Assembly (NCBI GenBank): GCA_050953285.1
Contig: JBMNMK010000002.1
Location: forward strand, 186,001-250,000
DNA length: 64,000 nt
DNA from: Olsenella_K sp050953285
GTDB taxonomy: Bacteria; Actinomycetota; Coriobacteriia; Coriobacteriales; Atopobiaceae
Direction: 5' to 3'
This document shows, piece by piece, positions 35,169 to 45,384 of the stretch. Both the position numbers and the translations under genes were made by a program. The notes under the pieces are model-generated. The model was not told the origin of the DNA. It did not search any database and saw only the letters and a program-made list of their open reading frames with translations. The number at the start of each line of letters is the position of its first letter. Within the stretch, counting starts at the first letter, position 1.

Positions 35169-36329
35169 ATGAAGTTCTCATCCAGGTTAGATCTCTTTGG
35201 AGATGAAGTCTTTGCTGCACTCAACGAGAAGCGCCGTGGGCTCGAGGCGGAAGGCCGCAAGGTCTATGATCTTTCGGTCGGCACACCTGACTTTGCACCA
35301 CCACAGCACATCATAGATGCTCTTATCGCCTGTGCCCAAAAACCTGAGAAGTGGAAATATTCGCTGCATGATACGGATGAAATGCTGCAGGCAGTCTGCT
35401 CGTACTATGAGGATAGATATGGTGTAGCAGGTATCGACCCCAGCATGGTCATGAGTGTGGCGGGCACGCAAGAGGGTATGGGGTATGTCTGCCAGGCACT
35501 GTGTGATCCGGGTGACGTGGTGCTGGTGCCTGATCCGTGTTATCCGGTGTTTAGGGCGGGGAGCTTGCTGGCGGGCGCCAAGCTGGCGTCGTATCCGCTG
35601 ACGGCAGAGCACAACTTCTTGCCCTATGTGGCAGATATCCCCGACGATGTGGCGGATGCGGCCAAGTATATGGTGGTATCGCTTCCGGCAAATCCTGTGG
35701 GTTCGGTGGGGACGCCTGAGATGTATGAGGAAATCATCGCGTTTGCCAAGAAGCATGATGTGGTTATTATTCATGATAATGCATATTCTGACATCGTGTT
35801 TGATGGGCGCAAGGGTGGCTCGTTCTTGGCATATCCTGGTGCGCTTGATGTAGGTGTTGAGTTTCTCTCGCTGTCCAAGTCATTTAATGTGACGGGATGT
35901 CGCTTGAGCTTCTTGGTGGGGAGAAAAGACATCGTGGCCGCAACGCGCAAGCTCAGAAGCCAGGTTAACTTTGGCATGTTCTACCCGGAGCAGGCGGCAG
36001 CAGTAGCTGCGCTGACAGGACCGCGGGATATGGTAGAGAAGCAGTGCCGCATATATGAGGAACGTCGTAATGCTTTGGCGCAAGGGCTTGAGGCACTGGG
36101 GTGGGAGAAGCCGCATGCACAAGGGACCTTGTTTGTGTGGGCACGCTTGCCGCATGGTCGCATGGACTCCATGGATTTTGTGCTTGAGCTGATGGAGAAG
36201 TCTGGCGTTATTGTTACGCCTGGCAGAAGCTTTGGTCCTGCGGGTGAAGGCTACGTACGCTTTGCGCTGGTATGTCCCACAGAGACCATTAAAGAGGCTG
36301 TTGCTGCTATTGGTGCGGCTGACATCTAG
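35169..36329 (+). CDS. PLP-dependent aminotransferase, class I/II
   Basis: Fold-type I aminotransferase of 386 residues. The N-terminal segment VYDLSVGTPDFAPPQHIID, YPVFRAGSLLAGA, the Asp/Tyr segment IIHDNAYSDIVFDG and the PLP lysine in SLSKSFNVTGCRLSF are all typical. The C-terminal arginine region (GEGYVRFALVCP) binds the substrate carboxylate. It groups by eye with aspartate/LL-diaminopimelate-type aminotransferases; the exact amino donor is not decidable. ATG 35169 (GAAGGG upstream) is preferred over GTG 35151. A nitroreductase follows after 57 bases. Confidence 0.88.
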   Translation: MKFSSRLDLFGDEVFAALNEKRRGLEAEGRKVYDLSVGTPDFAPPQHIIDALIACAQKPEKWKYSLHDTDEMLQAVCSYYEDRYGVAGIDPSMVMSVAGTQEGMGYVCQALCDPGDVVLVPDPCYPVFRAGSLLAGAKLASYPLTAEHNFLPYVADIPDDVADAAKYMVVSLPANPVGSVGTPEMYEEIIAFAKKHDVVIIHDNAYSDIVFDGRKGGSFLAYPGALDVGVEFLSLSKSFNVTGCRLSFLVGRKDIVAATRKLRSQVNFGMFYPEQAAAVAALTGPRDMVEKQCRIYEERRNALAQGLEALGWEKPHAQGTLFVWARLPHGRMDSMDFVLELMEKSGVIVTPGRSFGPAGEGYVRFALVCPTETIKEAVAAIGAADI

Positions 36330-36386
36330 GGGCGTGCTGGCGGCGTAACCAAGCGCTTTATGACGGTGAAGAAAGTGGGAGGAACC

Positions 36387-36977
36387 ATGTCAGATGCAGA
36401 TGAGGCGTTCAAACAGCTGGTGAGATCTTCTCGCACCTATAGGCGATACAGCGGAGATGCGCTGACAGATGGTCAGGTACGTGCCCTCTTGGATGTGGCG
36501 CGCTTGGCTCCTTCTGGCAACAATCTGCAGGTGCTTCGCGTGAGATATACCGTGGAGCACGAGACCTGTGTGAAGCTGAGTCAGCATCACGGGTGGGCGG
36601 CGGCGCTCAAGGGCTTTGATGGGCCGGCGGCAGGTGAGGAGCCTGGCGCGTACGTGGGCATCACGTGCCCTCAGGCATCTGCGACATCTGCTATCAGGCT
36701 TATGGATGTGGGCATTTTGGCGCAGACACTTTGCTTGGCGGCTGCTGCAGAGGGTCTGGGAACGTGCATGATCAAGAGTTTTGATAGTGAGGCAGCTGAA
36801 CTTTTGGGTGTGCCGGATGACATGCAGCTGCTGCTCATGATTGCGTTGGGTGTACCTGCATCAGACGAGAAGATCGTGCTGGAAGATGCTGATACAGAAC
36901 ATGGGGTGCACTACTGGAGAAGTGAGGGCAACGTGCATCACGTACCCAAGATCTCTGTTGATGATCTCTTGAGCTAG
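36387..36977 (+). CDS. Nitroreductase-family FMN oxidoreductase
   Basis: Protein of 196 residues in the nitroreductase fold, a homodimeric NAD(P)H:FMN enzyme. The FMN-phosphate contact SSRTYRRYSGDALTD, LLDVARLAPSGNNLQ, the helical core DVGILAQTLCLAAAAEGLGT and the C-terminal ALGVPASDEKI are conserved. ATG 36387 has GGGAGGA 4-5 bases upstream; the in-frame start at 36360 lacks one. It probably shares a transcript with the aminotransferase. Substrate unknown (nitro compounds, quinones or flavin are family possibilities). Confidence 0.85.
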   Translation: MSDADEAFKQLVRSSRTYRRYSGDALTDGQVRALLDVARLAPSGNNLQVLRVRYTVEHETCVKLSQHHGWAAALKGFDGPAAGEEPGAYVGITCPQASATSAIRLMDVGILAQTLCLAAAAEGLGTCMIKSFDSEAAELLGVPDDMQLLLMIALGVPASDEKIVLEDADTEHGVHYWRSEGNVHHVPKISVDDLLS

Positions 36978-37043
36978 GGCTCTCGCGCCCTTGGCTCTCG
37001 CGCTTTGGGCTTGTGTGCGCGTCTTTTCTGTGGGCGCCTGCGT

Positions 37044-37958
37044 CTAGGTGGTTTGCGCCTCAAAGGTAAGGCCGGCGGTTGTGATGATAGAGCCGTCGGT
37101 CAAGACGATGATGGCTTGGGTCTCGTTAAGGTCCGCTATGGCTTTTTGTGCCTGTTCTGAACCCATGATAAGCAGGGCAGTGCTGAGTCCATCTGCATCG
37201 GTGCCTTCGGGCGTGATCAGGGTGATGGAGGCAATATCCGTCTGGGCTGGATAGCCAGTTCTGGGATCAATGATGTGGTGGTAGTGCTTGTTGTGAGATG
37301 TGAAAGTGCGCTCTCCTATACCGCTTGTAACAATGGCACAGTCATGTGTATGAAGGGTGCCCAGGATCTTCCTGGTTGTGGGATGGGCGAGAGAGATTCT
37401 CCAGGGCAGATCATCTGGATCGTTACCAATAAGGGATATGTTGCCGCCCAAGTTGATGAAGGCTGATGTCACACCAGCATCTACCAGGTCATCTCTCAGC
37501 CGATCAGCAATCCAGCCTTTAGCCGTAGAACCAAGTGTCACCTCTGTTGCACGGTTTTCTCGCCAAACTTCTCCGTCTAGGACATGGATGCGGCGCCAGC
37601 CTGCGTCTTTGCGCGCGGCCTCGATGGCTTCTTTGCTGGGGACGTGGGCGTTGTGCCAGTTCCAGAGGGCATAGAGCTTGCCCAGGCCAATATCGCAGAG
37701 GCCATGTGTCTTCTCGCAAAATGAGAGCGAGGCTTTGAGGGCGTCGGCAAAATCGTCGCTTACCGCAATGCGCTCAAAAGGTGCGCTGGTGTTGATGGCC
37801 CAGACGAGAGACGCTGGGTTGGTGTGGCTCAAGAGGTGCTCAAAGTTGTGGCAGTGCTGCTGGCAGAGGTCAATGAGCTCTGCTGCACGTTCATGCGCAA
37901 TGGCAATCGTGCACTGAGTATCAAAGGCAAAAAACTGTCGCGTTGTAAGAATCGGCAC
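37044..37958 (-). CDS. apbE: FAD:protein FMN transferase (ApbE)
   Basis: Flavinylates proteins by linking FMN to threonine or serine, for example in Rnf/Nqr complexes or extracellular flavoreductases. The 304-residue protein shows the family motifs: TEVTLGSTAKGWIADRL, the central SAFINLGGNISLIG, HHIIDPRTGYPAQTD and TDADGLSTALLIMG with the metal-binding Asp and Thr. There is no signal peptide or lipobox, so it may act in the cytoplasm. Translation starts at GTG 37958 with GGAGC upstream. No recognised flavinylation target is next to it. It is divergent from the LPSTG surface-protein gene. Confidence 0.9.
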   Translation of the reverse strand: MPILTTRQFFAFDTQCTIAIAHERAAELIDLCQQHCHNFEHLLSHTNPASLVWAINTSAPFERIAVSDDFADALKASLSFCEKTHGLCDIGLGKLYALWNWHNAHVPSKEAIEAARKDAGWRRIHVLDGEVWRENRATEVTLGSTAKGWIADRLRDDLVDAGVTSAFINLGGNISLIGNDPDDLPWRISLAHPTTRKILGTLHTHDCAIVTSGIGERTFTSHNKHYHHIIDPRTGYPAQTDIASITLITPEGTDADGLSTALLIMGSEQAQKAIADLNETQAIIVLTDGSIITTAGLTFEAQTT

Positions 37959-37996
37959 GTTTATGCTCCAAAAAGTATGTTGCGGTTAACTAATAG

Positions 37997-38022
37997 TTAG
38001 CTTAAGCTAATCTGGTTATAAT
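37997..38022 (+). promoter_or_regulatory. 14-bp palindrome and -10 box between apbE and the LPSTG gene
   Basis: TTAGCTTAAGCTAA (37997-38010) is a perfect palindrome directly before a consensus TATAAT (38017-38022), which is 23 bases from the ATG of the surface protein. A repressor bound there would cover the -35/-10 spacer; the operator role is inferred. Confidence 0.5.
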
Positions 38023-38045
38023 TGCCAGCGCTTGATAGGAGCACT

Positions 38046-40679
38046 ATGCAACGCAAAACAGCAAAGCATGCAGCCTCGGCTGCACTTATGGCAGGTCTTG
38101 TTTGTGCAACAGGGGCCGCGCCGCAGCTCACCTCACAGACATTCGTTACACCCGCGTATGCGCAGGAAGAGGCGAGCTATACCATACGTGACACCTATCC
38201 GTCATGTAGCAGCCAGCTGGAGACAGCGGCGGGTCAGGGTGCAACGACGCTGCGGCTGGCAACAGATATTACAGATGGTGGAAGCGTTACCATACCATCT
38301 TCTATCTCTACTTTTGTGGGCTGGCAGCCGGGTGGATGGTTTGACCAAGAGGGTATCAAGACGCGCAATTTGGGCTATATGAATGCGCTTACTGTCAATT
38401 TTCCCGCTGGCTCAAATACAACCGTTCAGGCAATCAATTTCTATCGCAGAAGTACTGCGAGCTCTGGCGGTGCGAGTGTTGTGGTGCAAGATGGAGCCAT
38501 CGTACACTTCATCAACTGCACGTTTTCCAATACACCAGAGATAAACGGCACGGCAATCTTTGAGGACTGCACGTTTAGCACCGGCAAAGTGGTGAACAAC
38601 GGCACGTGCTCCTATACGGGATCTACCCAAAAGCCGCAAGAAAGTGGCAATCCAAAGCAGCAAAACGTGCCACTTTCGCTCACAATTGCGGGCGAGAAGA
38701 ACCTGGGCAAGGTTCTGGTGAACGATCCTGTGAGCAAAACGCTCACCTACAAGCTTGATGGTACCAACGCAGAAGCCGCCCTGGTCAGCGCCGTTGTGAC
38801 GCAAAGCGATGGCTCAGCTGCTGAGGGTCTTTCAGTAACCGCAAGCAACGGCACGCTTTCCATCACCGGAATGCCCACTCAAGCGGGCAGTTATACCATC
38901 ACCCTGACCGCCACCTTGCAGAGTGCAAAGTCTGACACACAAACTGCCAGCCAGGTGCTCACCCTTGAGGTGCAGCCGCAGATCTACGTCAAGCTGGAAG
39001 GAAATCTTCAGGCATTCACAGCGGTCACGGGCAAGAGCGAGAAAGATACTGCGGCAAGCGCGCGGAACTTCTCGTCTGCACGGTTCTCTGGAAGCGCTGG
39101 GTCGTATATGGTACTTGCTTCTGCCAGCGGTGGCGGCGGAACGTCTCAAACCGATACCAACAAATTGCAGCTGGTGGTTTCGGAAGGCGACGAGAAGCAC
39201 TATCAGTCCATTCTTGATTTCCAGCGCTCGCATCCCGATGCCAAAGTGGAATTTTCTATCACACCTGAAGGCAGTGGAATGTCAGCATCTTTGGTGTATG
39301 ACACGGTATATGTGAATGGAGAGCCGGATACTCCGGGAACCTATCAGGTGGTGGCCACGGTCACAGACGGTGCGCGCACCGTCTCATCTAACGGTGTTGA
39401 CCTGCGTATTTACTCAAATGACAAAACGCTTGCTGAACGCTTTGCGGCGCTTGATTCAGGTCTCACTTCATGGGACATGGAGCCCTATGAAATTGCGAAT
39501 ACCGGCAATGCTAGCGTGCCACGCGGACTCAAGAACATCTATGGCTCGCACGAGTCTGGCGTCTATGGCCAAATTGGTTTAGGCGATAAGGACTTTGATT
39601 CTGAAACGCTTACCATTCCTGCTGGTGTCGATGTCACCATCTCCAACATGAAGATTAACTCTTCTGTACGGGTCGTTGTAGAAGCTGGCGGCAAGCTCAC
39701 GCTTGATGACTCCGTTGTGTATGGCCCGGTTGATGTCTATGGCACGTTCTCTGCTAAGAACTCCACAGCAACCACCAGCACCGTGACCTTGTATGACGGG
39801 GCACGTTTGGAAGATGCGGAGCTCAGATCTCATGCGCACTACTTAACAGACGGAAGCACGACTGCCCCAGATGCGGAAACACCACTTGTGATTGATGGCA
39901 ACGTCACCATTGCAGGTGAGAACAAGATCACAGGAGATGAAGGAGCTGCCTCCATTCCTGGCCAGCCTGCGGTGAAGATCACGTCTGGAACGGTCACGCT
40001 GGAAGATGGTGTCACGTTTGAAGCCCAAGGTGGAGATACGAACGCCATATATCCCAGTGCAGGAGGTGCTGGTATTGTGATGAGTGTGGGCACCAAGATT
40101 GTGGGTCATGGTAAGGTTGTGGCACAAGGTGGCCAGTCATATCAGAAAAACGCCGGCCATGGCATTGATGGTACGGGCATTGTAGATGTGGATGAACTGG
40201 TCGCCACAGGTGGAGATTCTGCGCCTGCAGGTTATCCTACGACGTCTGGCAAGCATGGCCAAGGTGGCAGGGGAATTGCCGCGGGCGTTGAGGTGCGTGC
40301 TAAGACGCTGACCGTCAAAGGCGGCGAGGGAGAAAAAAGTGGAAGCAGTGAGTACACAGCCTACGCTGGAGAAACTGGCCCCACGGATTCGACCAACCCG
40401 ACCAACCCGACCAACCCCGTTGATCCCTCAGGTGACCATGCTGACGATAAGGACGCGGGCGGAGCTGCCGGCAACGATCAGCAAGGCGATGCTTCCGCAA
40501 CCGAGAAGAACGGCGATACCGTAAAGAAGACCCAGAAGAAGGGTGTGCTGAAGCGTCTTCCTTCAACGGGAGATATGGTCGGCATTGCGGGTGCCCTTGC
40601 GGCAGTGGGTTCTGCTTTGGCCTTGGTAGCCTCCGGTGCTCTCAAGCGTTTTTTGCGCAGAGAAGTAGCAGGTAGATAG
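38046..40679 (+). CDS. LPXTG cell-wall-anchored surface protein
   Basis: Large surface protein of 877 residues. A signal peptide (QRKTAKHAASAALMAGLVCA, cleavage near AYA-QEE) is followed by parallel-beta-like repeats rich in Asn, Gly, Thr and Val (INCTFSNTPEINGTAIFEDC). Putative Ig-like regions (GTLSITGMPTQAGSYTITLT; VNGEPDTPGTYQVVATV) and a further beta-helix-like part (VTIAGENKITG) come next. A TNPTNPTNP spacer and a Lys/Asp-rich stretch precede the sorting signal LPSTGD, a hydrophobic helix and RFLRREVAGR. Sortase should anchor it to peptidoglycan; no sortase gene is in the window. ATG 38046 follows AGGAGC. Adhesin function is likely but unproven. Confidence 0.85.
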   Translation: MQRKTAKHAASAALMAGLVCATGAAPQLTSQTFVTPAYAQEEASYTIRDTYPSCSSQLETAAGQGATTLRLATDITDGGSVTIPSSISTFVGWQPGGWFDQEGIKTRNLGYMNALTVNFPAGSNTTVQAINFYRRSTASSGGASVVVQDGAIVHFINCTFSNTPEINGTAIFEDCTFSTGKVVNNGTCSYTGSTQKPQESGNPKQQNVPLSLTIAGEKNLGKVLVNDPVSKTLTYKLDGTNAEAALVSAVVTQSDGSAAEGLSVTASNGTLSITGMPTQAGSYTITLTATLQSAKSDTQTASQVLTLEVQPQIYVKLEGNLQAFTAVTGKSEKDTAASARNFSSARFSGSAGSYMVLASASGGGGTSQTDTNKLQLVVSEGDEKHYQSILDFQRSHPDAKVEFSITPEGSGMSASLVYDTVYVNGEPDTPGTYQVVATVTDGARTVSSNGVDLRIYSNDKTLAERFAALDSGLTSWDMEPYEIANTGNASVPRGLKNIYGSHESGVYGQIGLGDKDFDSETLTIPAGVDVTISNMKINSSVRVVVEAGGKLTLDDSVVYGPVDVYGTFSAKNSTATTSTVTLYDGARLEDAELRSHAHYLTDGSTTAPDAETPLVIDGNVTIAGENKITGDEGAASIPGQPAVKITSGTVTLEDGVTFEAQGGDTNAIYPSAGGAGIVMSVGTKIVGHGKVVAQGGQSYQKNAGHGIDGTGIVDVDELVATGGDSAPAGYPTTSGKHGQGGRGIAAGVEVRAKTLTVKGGEGEKSGSSEYTAYAGETGPTDSTNPTNPTNPVDPSGDHADDKDAGGAAGNDQQGDASATEKNGDTVKKTQKKGVLKRLPSTGDMVGIAGALAAVGSALALVASGALKRFLRREVAGR

Positions 40680-40735
40680 GCTATCTCACACACTCGCGTG
40701 GCACATGAGATCCCGCACGAGTACAAAAATCGTAC

Positions 40736-40784
40736 AAATGTTTCTACGTGAAACATTTGAGCCCGGCTTTACGGCCGGGCTCTT
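40736..40784 (+). terminator. Two tandem hairpins after the LPSTG gene
   Basis: AAATGTTTC / GAAACATTT around TACGT, then GAGCCCGGC / GCCGGGCTC followed by TTTGTG. They separate the surface-protein gene from the convergent dehydratase operon. Confidence 0.75.
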
Positions 40785-40855
40785 TGTGTATGGAGCAGTG
40801 CATGGTTGTGACGTGCACGTTGTAGCGTGCGCGCAGCGTGCGCGCGCGGGTGTGG

Positions 40856-42740
40856 TTATTCAGAAACCTCAAGCGATTCCATGCCAATGAGCGCAGCACC
40901 AATGGCACCGCAGAGCTGGGAATCCTCATGGGTGGCAACGTCTGCACCTAAGACATCTTCCAGCGCCTTTTACAACGCCCCTGGTTATTGGCCACGCCAC
41001 CGGTCATGAGGTAGGGAGCCTCTGCGTTCACACGCTTGGCCAAGCTCGAGGTCTTTCTCGCCACGGATTCATCCAAGCCATGGATGATATCTGCTGTAGG
41101 TGTGTCATGGGCCACCAACGACACCACTTCACTTTCGGCAAAAACCGTACACATGCTGGAGATTTTGACATCGTGCTTCCAGCTAAGTCCCCCGCGAGCA
41201 GAACTCCTCAAGCGGCATCTCAAGGGTGCGCGCCATCATTTCCAGGAAGCGGCCCGTGCCTGCAGCGCACTTATCGTTCATGACAAAGTTGAGCACCTCA
41301 CCGTTTGTGTCTAGGTGAATGACCTTTAGAGTCCTGGCCGCCGATATCAATAACGGTCTTAACGTCAGGCATCAGGTAGTGGGAGCCGCGCGCATGGCAG
41401 GTGATTTCAGTGATTGAGGTATCTGCGCCAGGAATGGCTTCTCTGCCATATCCTGTTGAGACTTCCAGCACAATGTCGTCTGGCGTGAGTCCCGCCTGGG
41501 AAAGTACCTTGCTCTTTTGCGCGGGCAGCAGCCTCGGTTGCCTTGGCGCCGGTCGGCACAATAACGGTTGCTACCAGGTTTTTCTCTGAGTCCAAGATGA
41601 CGGCATCGGTCGAGGTTGAGCCGGAGTCAATGCCCAGGACATACAGGGGTTTATCGCCCGTATGCGCACGCTTTGCCTCTGCTGCGTCACGTGCGCGAGA
41701 AACGCCACGCAGCGTTTCACCAAATGCTGCCAGACGCGTTTTGAGCTGGCCGGCGCTCTGTGATGTTCCGTCAGTTTCTATCTTGACCATGGGAATACCT
41801 CCATCCAGCGTGGCCTCTGCATACTCAAATCCGTAGTAGTCGCAAAACTTCATGGTGTGGTAGACCACGCCTAGCTCGCCGGGGGTGATGGAGCTGCTTG
41901 CGAGCGGCAATATCGTCCATACGCATGCAGGGAGTTTGCATAAGAAGAGCATCTGCGTACCAATCGAGGAAGGTCTCGAGCGTGCCGCCCTCTTTGCCTA
42001 CGGCAACATGGCCGTCTGCTGGCGCTACATCCTCGCAGGCAGCACAGGTGCCAGAAGCTGCCTGGCGCGCGAGTTCCGGCGGGGGAGAGACCAAGAGCTG
42101 CCGATTGGTGCAGGTGGCGTTTTGAACCGTGATGCCCACGTCTTTGGAGACAGACTTCAACAGTGAAGCTGTTGCATGCGCGCCCATCAACGTGACATGC
42201 TCGTCTTTTCTGGGGACGGAAGGCACAAAGGAAGCCCAGCGCCCGTCCTACGTCAAAGCTTGTATGCGTTGTAGGCGCCATAGGCTTCTGCCAGGTCAGC
42301 AAGGCGCTTCCTAAAGAGTTTTTTCTCTGCGGCGCCACGCTTATGGTGGCAGGTCAAGCAGGTAGATGAAATCCAGATCATCTCCTTTGCTTGAGCACGT
42401 CATACACGCGCTTGATGACATCACAGCAGGTGATAAGGACAACCTCATGCACATCCGGCTCAAGAAGTCGCTCGATCAAGCCCTTGCCATAGCCACAGAG
42501 ATTAGGATGAGCCAGAGCATCTGCCCTGTCAAACGACACCACATCAGTCTCTGCAAGCTTCGTTTGAGCACCAAAACCCTGCAGAAGTTCGAGCGGTGTG
42601 TACTTACATGCGTAAAAGACGGTATGCGCGCCCGCCTGCGTCCGCGCGTGATCCTGCGCTTGCGTGCCCGCCTGCGACCGCGCGTGATCTTGCGCCTGCG
42701 TCGCCGCTTGCGCCTGCGGTGCCTCTCTAGTGTCTGCCAT
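40856..42740 (-). pseudogene. 2-hydroxyacyl-CoA dehydratase HgdB-like/activase fusion, frame broken by many indels
   Basis: With about ten single-base homopolymer indels repaired, one protein of about 620 residues appears. A Gln/Ala/His-rich N-terminal extension precedes an HgdB-like half (VFYACKYTPLELLQGFG, VVLITCCDVIKRVYDVL). A BadF/HgdC-type ATPase activase follows: LGIDSGSTSTDAVILD, IDIGGQDSK, the 4Fe-4S cysteines NDKCAAGTGRF and SSMCTVFAESEVV, then MTGGVANNQG. Activases pass one electron at ATP cost to dehydratases of amino-acid fermentation. Suspect sites include 42386, 42346, 42256, 42236, 41898, 41507, 41323, 41190, 40979 and 40966. No substitution-type stop was found, so a consensus error is as likely as true decay. 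ATG 42740 overlaps the upstream stop. Confidence 0.75.
42630..42701 (-). repeat. Two 36-bp tandem repeats in the N-terminus of the activase fusion
   Basis: Units at 42630-42665 and 42666-42701 differ at a few bases and encode TQAQDHARSQAG-like dodecapeptides, an unusual low-complexity extension before the HgdB-like domain. Confidence 0.8.
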
Positions 42741-44038
42741 TGTCTACCTCTCCTCGTGCAACAAGCTCAAGAAACGCTTCTAAGCGCGTGTTCATCTGCC
42801 CGCTCATGTTGTTTGACCTATCTGCTCCATCTCCGTCCAAGATGAGCGTGGGGCAGCCCATATCCTCAATACCTTGCCGTATGAGCTCAGATGCGCCGGC
42901 GGTATGTTTTGCACCCCCAGTGGCTAAAGACCACAGCGCCCGCAGCGCCTGTAGCTCTGACCAGCTCTCTTATGCGCTCAGTGCGCCGGCGCGCCGAGCC
43001 GTTATAGGAGTTATACACCAGCCTTTCTGCCATGGCTTCAAAGGGTTGGCTAGGTCCAAACCACTTGGGCAAGCCCAATCTGTGTATACGACATATCGGA
43101 CGTAATGACGCGCACCCTGGTGTTTCTCCAGCATCTGTGTGAGCGGTGTGAGAAAGAAAGGCGAGCTATGCACCCATATGATGCCGGGCTTTTGGCTGGG
43201 CTTTTGCGCGCAAAGATCACGCAACAGCTGCTCCAAGAGCGCCTGGGTATCACGCGTGCCCAGCGCCAGATGCATGTTAACCGAGGTCATGAGCTCACCC
43301 ATGAGGTCGTTTGCAACATCTTTGCCACGCCTTTGCCCTAGCGCGCGCTCCATGAGCTCCAGGCTCTCAATTGAGCGAGAAACACATGCCTTAAGCTCGT
43401 CGTTATCAAGCGCGCGGCCATAGACATCCTCTGCCGTCTTGGCCATTTCCCGCAGCTGCTCTGCCACATACAGCACAGCCTCTTTGCTCACCTCATACGG
43501 CACATCCACGTAAAAGTTGGGCACGTCCCACACATGTGCCAGCGTCTTGAACGTCAGATTGTTGGCGTCACACGCCACAGAGCTTGCGGCAAGCATTCTG
43601 GGCGCCACGAGCGTGCCCGACGTGGCAAGCCCCATAAGCACCCGATGATATGAGCAGTAGGTTTCAGGTATCCCATGTCCTTCCACATTTTTGAGAAATG
43701 CCTGCTCAGCATGCGCGCCCCGCACAGGTGCCGGCCACGGCCTCTGCGCACAAGGGCAACACCTTGAGCGCTTGGAAGATCTCGGTCGGCAAGAAAATGC
43801 TGGTGGCCACTGCATTGTCAGGATGGTCGAGCCCCTGCGTTAGGTGCGAGAAGAACGTCTTGGCGTTGAGTTGTGCCCAGAGGGGACGTGTTTTGTCCGG
43901 CAGATGCGCGCTCTTCCATGCGGTGAAGTCAAAGCCGGTGCGTATGGCGACACGCGCCAGAGCAGGGCTCACCTCAAGTGCGTGGCCAACAATGTCTCCG
44001 TAGAGATCGAGTGGCTCACTCTGCGCGCACACGGTCAC
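42727..44038 (-). pseudogene. 2-hydroxyacyl-CoA dehydratase component (HgdB-like B), frameshifted
   Basis: HgdB-type dehydratase or double-cubane-like iron-sulfur subunit of about 435 residues after repair. SEPLDLYGDIVGHALEVSP opens the protein. PETYCSYHRVLMGLATSG and MLAASSVACDANNLTFKTL are the core, VVFSHWGCK holds a conserved late cysteine and PTLILDGDGADR ends the fold. Indel sites are near 43718 (extra base in a C4 run), 43074 (likely missing base) and 42907 (extra base in a T4 run). Translation should start at GTG 44038, five bases after AGGAG, overlapping the end of paralogue A. It ends a few bases inside the activase gene, so coupling is expected. Paralogue of the upstream gene; substrate unknown. 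Confidence 0.75.
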
Positions 44039-45384
44039 GCATCTCCTGGGCATCTGAGCTGTTGGTATTGCTGCCGGCCGCTGGCGCGGGTTCTTCTCGC
44101 CTGGATTTGAGCATTTCCAAAATGCGGTCATGCGCGTCGACATCTGGCCTTCCATGCAATTTGCGTGGTCGCAGCCGTCTCCATCCAAGATGAGGGTGGG
44201 ATATCCTGCCTTCTCCAAGGCCTCTGCCATAAGGCTTGCGCCGCCGGCGGTCTCTTTGCAGCCCCAGTGGCAGAAGATCACCGCGCCGTCTGCCTGCGTC
44301 TGCTCCGCCAGCCACGTGAGGCGCTCGGCGCGCCGCGTAGCTGGGCCGTTGAAACAGCATGAACAGAGTCGCTCCGCCATGGACTCAAAGGGCTTGTCTG
44401 CCTCATAGCGGCGACCTTGGGGAAGCACCTGGTCAAAGAGCATATCTGACGCAATGATCTGCGCGGTCTGGCTCTGGTTGAGCTCCTCTTTGAGCGAGTT
44501 CAAAAAGAACGGCGGCGTGTGCGCCCAAATGAGATTGAGCCCCTCGTACTCCTTTGCTTGTGCGTAATCGACCAGCTGCATGCAGCTCAGCTCTTGCGTG
44601 TCGGCCGTACCCAGCCATAGGTGTGCGGCTAAAGCTTCCTGCATGGCCTGGCCCATATCGTTGGCCAGATAGCGTTTGCGCCGCAGCGGAAGGGAGCGGA
44701 CAAAGTTGTCGAGCGATCGGTTGGATTGCGCAACGCAGTGAGAGAGCTCGGCCATATCGAGCGTGAGGCCCAAGGTTTCGCAGATAAGATCGGTGAGATC
44801 CCGCAGCTGATCTGCAACGTATGAGATGGAATCTTCATCTGCCTCATAGGGCACATCCACAAAGAAGTGAGGAATCTCCCAGCGTTTGGCAAGTGTCTTG
44901 AATGTGAGATTGTTGGCATCGCACGCCACCGAGCAGGAGGCAAGCATGCGCGGTTTGGTGAGCACGCCCGTTGTTGCCATGCCCATGAGCACGCGGTGAT
45001 ATGAACAATACGTTGCTGGCAGCCCTGCATTTTCTGCCTCTGCCGCAAAGCCTGCCTCAGAATTTGCTGCTGCCACAAAGCCGGCAAGCGCCTCTGCGCA
45101 GACTGGCTTCACACCCAGCGCCAAGAAGGGCTCTGTGGGAAGCCAAATGCTGGTGATAGCGGCATGCGACATATCGTCGAGCGCGCTGGTCACCGACTCA
45201 AGTGCTATGCGAGAAGCCAATTGGCCTGAAGGCAATTTCTTTTGATTGGGAAGATGTTTAGTACCCCACCTGACCGCGTCAAATCCATGGTTTAGGATCC
45301 AGCGCACGGTATCGGGTGCCTGGGCAGAGTACTGGCTGAGAAGACCTCCTTCCAGGTGAGGATATCCGGTGTATGTACCTCCAT
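44016..45384 (-). CDS. 2-hydroxyacyl-CoA dehydratase component (HgdB-like A), probable frame errors
   Basis: HgdB-family protein of about 455 residues. AITSIWLPTEPFLALGVKPV, TYCSYHRVLMGMATTG, SVACDANNLTFKTL, FFVDVPYEADEDSISYVADQ and FCHWGCKETAGG match paralogue B position by position. A missing T in the run at 44119-44122 diverts the end; repaired, it closes FLEMLKSRREEPAP...RDRVRAE and stops at 44016. The start probably is ATG 45384, overlapping the stop of the M16 gene (TGATG), but the first ~20 codons are out of frame with the rest, so another indel is likely there. The upstream extension to 45526 is the Cys-rich tail read in the wrong frame. Expected partner: the activase fusion downstream. 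Confidence 0.72.

Noticed and set aside
40801..40855. Short CGTGCGCGCAG-type repeats beyond the LPSTG gene
   Set aside because: They are simple GC-rich intergenic sequence with alternating purine-pyrimidine bases; no functional signature beyond the two hairpins.
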